From Ziziphus jujuba (taxonomy: Eukaryota > Streptophyta > Magnoliopsida > Rosales > Rhamnaceae): a stretch of DNA of 64,000 bases. The DNA lies in the NCBI RefSeq assembly GCF_031755915.1, contig NC_083379.1, positions 44,648,001 through 44,712,000 of the forward strand, given 5' to 3'. The notes beneath the pieces were generated by a model. It was not told the DNA's origin. It did not search any database and saw only the letters and a list, made by a program, of their open reading frames with translations. Each line of letters starts with the position of its first letter. Within the stretch, counting starts at the first letter, position 1. Below, piece by piece: positions 60,578 through 64,000 of the stretch. The position numbers and the translations under genes were made by a program.

Positions 60578-61756
60578 TTGCATAAGATTCAATTTTTGTT
60601 TTTCTTTCAAGCAAAATGCTGTTACAATGTCAATAAGAGAGGATAACTGACTGGATGATACTATGCAAACACCTCTTATATAGATGTAAGTGTATATGCA
60701 CGTAGAAAATTGGTGGATTTCTAGGAAATTAAATCTGCTGGAAAATCAGGAAGTTGAAGAAAATATTGACGAGTATTTTCTCAAACTTTGCCCTACCATG
60801 TCTGTTCCCAGTGCCCATCCATTCAATTGACGTGGCCGTGATGCTTTGATGACATCAGTAGTGAGGAAAATACTTAAAGAGGGCATAGCTACAGGAATTT
60901 ACAGACTAAGAAATGTTGCTATTGTTCATTCTGTGAAAATTCTCAAAATTTTCATTTATGTTAAGACATACATACATATTTTACGTATATATGATTTTTT
61001 GTTTTAATTTTTTCAGAAACTAGTAGAAAAAATTGTTTGGAATGGATTAAAAATACAGAATTATGCTTATACTCGTATGCTGTACTGGGAATACAAATAT
61101 ATGGACAACATGTACATGTTTGGCCCAACATCTACTTTTTATTGGCAAGAAGAGAAAATTTATTAAACAAGATGATTGTATTTCTCCTTTGTGAATACAG
61201 TATATGGATAGCATGTTGTATAACATTTTTGGCCCAACATGTTCTTTTCATTGGAAAGAAGAGAAAATTTATTAACCAAGATTATTTATTTCTCCTTTCA
61301 GGTAATTTTTGCTTAAAGTTGGTAAAATTTGTTTACGATTATTAAACTACACCTCTTTTTTTAGTCTATGGTAAAAGAAAGTATTGACAGTCAGTTGGGT
61401 ACTTCTGTGTTTGTCATTATATCTTATCGGTATGAAAATTCTCCCCGATCACTGCGCCAAGGTCGTATAAGAGACCTTTTAAGGGAATGCAAAAGCCCAT
61501 CTAACTTTACATAGTTAAAAAGATGAACATTGAACTTTTCTTTAATAAATGGTAAGCATAATTCACATCTGAATAGTACAGAGAAATTAAATAAAAAATA
61601 AAAAATACAACAACAACAACAACAATACCAGGGAATAGTTACAGGTTTCAAAAGGAAGCAGAAAAGAGCGGAATAAAAAAAAGAAGATCAGCCTACTAAA
61701 CTAACAATTCAAATAATAAAGAATGATAGAGAATCAACTAATTAGTCATTTAACAT
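60578..61756. other. spacer between ACD6-like C and D
   Basis: Homologous to the A-B spacer (47501-49230) but about 550 bases shorter, because it lacks the two segments described there. It holds the promoter of C, the two-copy TTTGGCCCAACA repeat (about 61095-61290) and the 3' flank of D with a short (CAA)n run at 61611-61625. Confidence 0.7.
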
Positions 61757-64000
61757 TCAATATGAGTGATAACCCTTATTAAAGGAGCTGGCAACATCTG
61801 AGTTTTCACTTCCTATTTCAGGGTCCATAAATCTTCCCTCTCTTTCTCTACTTCTCTTCCTCCACTTCAGTTTCTTCAACCAGTGCTCAACAAGCATCAC
61901 CCCAAGACTAATGAATACTATTCCCAGAGTGCCACCACATACTGCCAGTAGGACCACAAAAACCAAATCTGTGCCCTTACTATGGGGCATGATTACCCAC
62001 ATGGCTGCAAAGAAAGCTGTTGCCATGAATGCAACAGCTACCCACATGACCTTGTGGGCCACCACAAGAAGTCTCATCTGTGCCTTTCTCCGAAATGGTA
62101 TGACACTCACAAGAACAACAACTATGCAGAGAGATGTGAACAATGCAACATTGTTGCTTATTGCAAATACCTTGAAGGCTGTTGTGTTGCCCGCCATTGA
62201 CTTCCCTTTCATTGATCCTTCCTGAAACACACCACCAGGAGGGCTGATACCAGCAGCAAAAGTAACTGTTGCAATCAAAATAGCCACTAGTGTAATAGTG
62301 TTCCTGGCATTTTGTAGAGCTTCTGCATACACCTTAGGCTGCATCTTTCTTGGGTTACCATAAAAGAGTCCCCCAATTTCTTCCTGGGCCCTTTTGGTGA
62401 GTCCTTCGTACTGTCTCAAGTTGGATGGCAGCAAGGAATCTGGATTTGGTGGTCCATTGTTAGATTCCTCTCCAACTTGATGCTGAGGTGATATAGTTCT
62501 GGATTCTGGTGATGACAAACAAGAAGACTTTCTAGACTGAGGTGATGAAAGACTAGATGACTTTCTAGACTGGGAAGATGACAAACAAGACGGTGTCTGT
62601 ATCTTGCTTGAAGGAGAAGCTATTTCACTAGACATGCGCCATTCATCTTCTATGCGAGTCTGCCATGGAGAATTCCTAGGTTGGATATGCATTTCAATCT
62701 CGTCAGCAAATCTAGTCCTTTGTGGTATCTTTTCAAGGAATGGCACAGGAGGAAAATTGGTTTTTTGGACTTTTGGTGCACCAGATAGCAATGGAATACT
62801 CCTTTTTCCACCGACCCTATTGAACAGGGCTTCAAGATGCTGGTTTTCTGCACTTTCTTTGGCCTGGTCGAGGATGTCAAGTGCTGTGAGTCCTTTACAG
62901 TTTCGAGAATTAATATCTATCTTTGTTTTGCTGATCAAGTACTCTGCCATCTGGAGAAAAATGGAAACAAGTACAGTTAAAAATTGATCGAGCATGTCCA
63001 ATTATGATTCTAAATTTCATATGTTGTAACTTGAAAACTAAGTACAAGACATAATCAAATTTGGTGATTCTTACAAATAAGGACAGTTTGCTTTAATATA
63101 ACATTCAAACAGTGATAAGTGGAAAGACTCAAAATAATTATACCAAACTCTTTGCCAAGGGTAATTAGTACTGCCACTGATATCAAGCAATGGAGATTTA
63201 TTTCTCACCTTATGATGTCCTAGAGAAACTGCAAGATGCAAGATGGTGTTACCATGCCGATCTTGACACTGAAAGAAATTCATCCCATTGCAAACGTGAG
63301 TCAAGAATACCAAAGCATCATATTGGCCATGTTTCACAGCCAGATGAAATACTGTCTCTCCCTCATTTGTGAGACATTGAAATGATGCTGAAGCCATCAG
63401 AACAAACCCTTCAAGTACTGTCACATTGTAATTTATTGCTGCCAAATGCAACGGTGTGTAACCGCGGTTGTTGTATTTATGAGCAAGTTGTGCATCAAAC
63501 TTTAGCAGCATCCATGTTACTTCCCTGTGTCCTCCTTCAGTGGCATAATGCAATGCAGAATTTCTATATTCATCAACCGTTTGAGCTAAGTCGGGGTTTA
63601 CGTTTAGTAGAGCTCTAACAATATCTGCACCACAAATTCTGACATTAGCATACATGAGACATATAAAAAGATAAAAGATTGTAGCTAAGCTAAGCTACTT
63701 TAATCCTTCAATCCTCTATTCCATTTCCAAAATTCTAAAATACTTGCCTAGAAAAAAATGAATTTGAGACTATATTTTAGAGAGTCTAGGCACCTACCAG
63801 TGTGTCCTTCTGATGCAGCGACATGGATACAAGTTTGATCGAAACCAGCCTTCCCAAGTACCGGTATGCCAGGCTGATCCAAAAGGAGATTCACCGCATC
63901 AAGATGGCCGTACCTACAAGCTATGAAAAGGGCAGTCTTGTTTGCTGAGTTGGGCTTTTTGGCTACCCCAGGATTGGACTCCAATAGCAGCTTTAAGACC
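61757..64000 (-). CDS. ACD6-like ankyrin-repeat/PGG-domain membrane protein (copy D, 5' end off window)
   Basis: Exons in coding order are >64000-63798 (partial), 63209-63624 and 61757-62950, with the same phases as copy B. The visible part starts in the ankyrin repeats (VLKLLLESNPGVAKKPNSAN) and runs to the usual GYHSY C-terminus. Exon 3 encodes 397 residues against 395 in B, the difference being a KIQTP insertion before the Ser-rich repeats. Three LSS(P/S)QSRKSS-type units are kept, as are the PGG motif ([20 protein letters not shown]) and four membrane helices. No stop or frameshift is seen, so D could be functional if exon 1 is complete beyond the edge. Confidence 0.92.

Overview
The window looks like nuclear DNA of a flowering plant, a core eudicot and probably a rosid. 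Genes are split by short GT-AG introns. Intergenic DNA is AT-rich with many poly-A/T runs and (TA)n microsatellites. The recognisable proteins are plant-type: FTSHI2, a CASP-like protein, an early nodulin-like phytocyanin, a GATA factor with the plant CX2CX18CX2C finger, and ACD6-like ankyrin/PGG proteins. All assignments come from reading the translations; no database was searched.

Layout, left to right. 1-6.2 kb: no confident gene, possibly the leader of a minus-strand gene lying off the left edge. 6.2-7.8 kb: SEC13 (+), intronless CDS with a 5'-UTR intron. 7.8-12.2 kb: intergenic, with a dense CACGTG (G-box) cluster at 9445-9704. 12.5-13.8 kb: two-exon subfamily-A GATA transcription factor (+). 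16.66-17.57 kb: 5'-truncated LINE with a perfect 13-bp target-site duplication and an open RNase H frame. 19.0-24.05 kb: a CACTA (En/Spm-like) DNA transposon of about 5 kb. It keeps only the tail of a transposase-type gene and is filled with tandem arrays of GCGACGCA/TGCGTCGC hairpins, including six tRNA-like (A-box/B-box) modules. 26.4-27.1 kb: small three-exon gene I do not recognise. 28.7-42.05 kb: NUP35, a CASP-like 3A protein and FTSHI2, all on + and apparently in the same order as a known Arabidopsis chromosome 3 neighbourhood. 42.9-43.5 kb: GPI-type early nodulin-like phytocyanin with a degenerate copper site.

45.2-64 kb: minus-strand cluster of ACD6-like ankyrin/PGG membrane proteins in two types that alternate as pairs: A (45.2-47.5), B (49.2-51.7), then C (58.4-60.6, A-type) and D (61.8 to beyond the window, B-type). 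C carries a 67-bp deletion between 7-bp direct repeats that frameshifts its last exon and removes the membrane domain. A third B-type relic survives as a fragment at 56.80-57.02 kb, joined to A-type downstream flank. Between the pairs lies a minus-strand MED11 gene with a 1-bp deletion in a conserved exon and no last exon that I can find.

The housekeeping genes (SEC13, NUP35, FTSHI2, MED11) share no pathway that explains their proximity. Functional clustering is seen only in the ACD6-like array, a candidate immunity/cell-death locus evolving by duplication and truncation. The most unusual DNA is the interior of the CACTA element, where hairpin arms covary between repeat copies.
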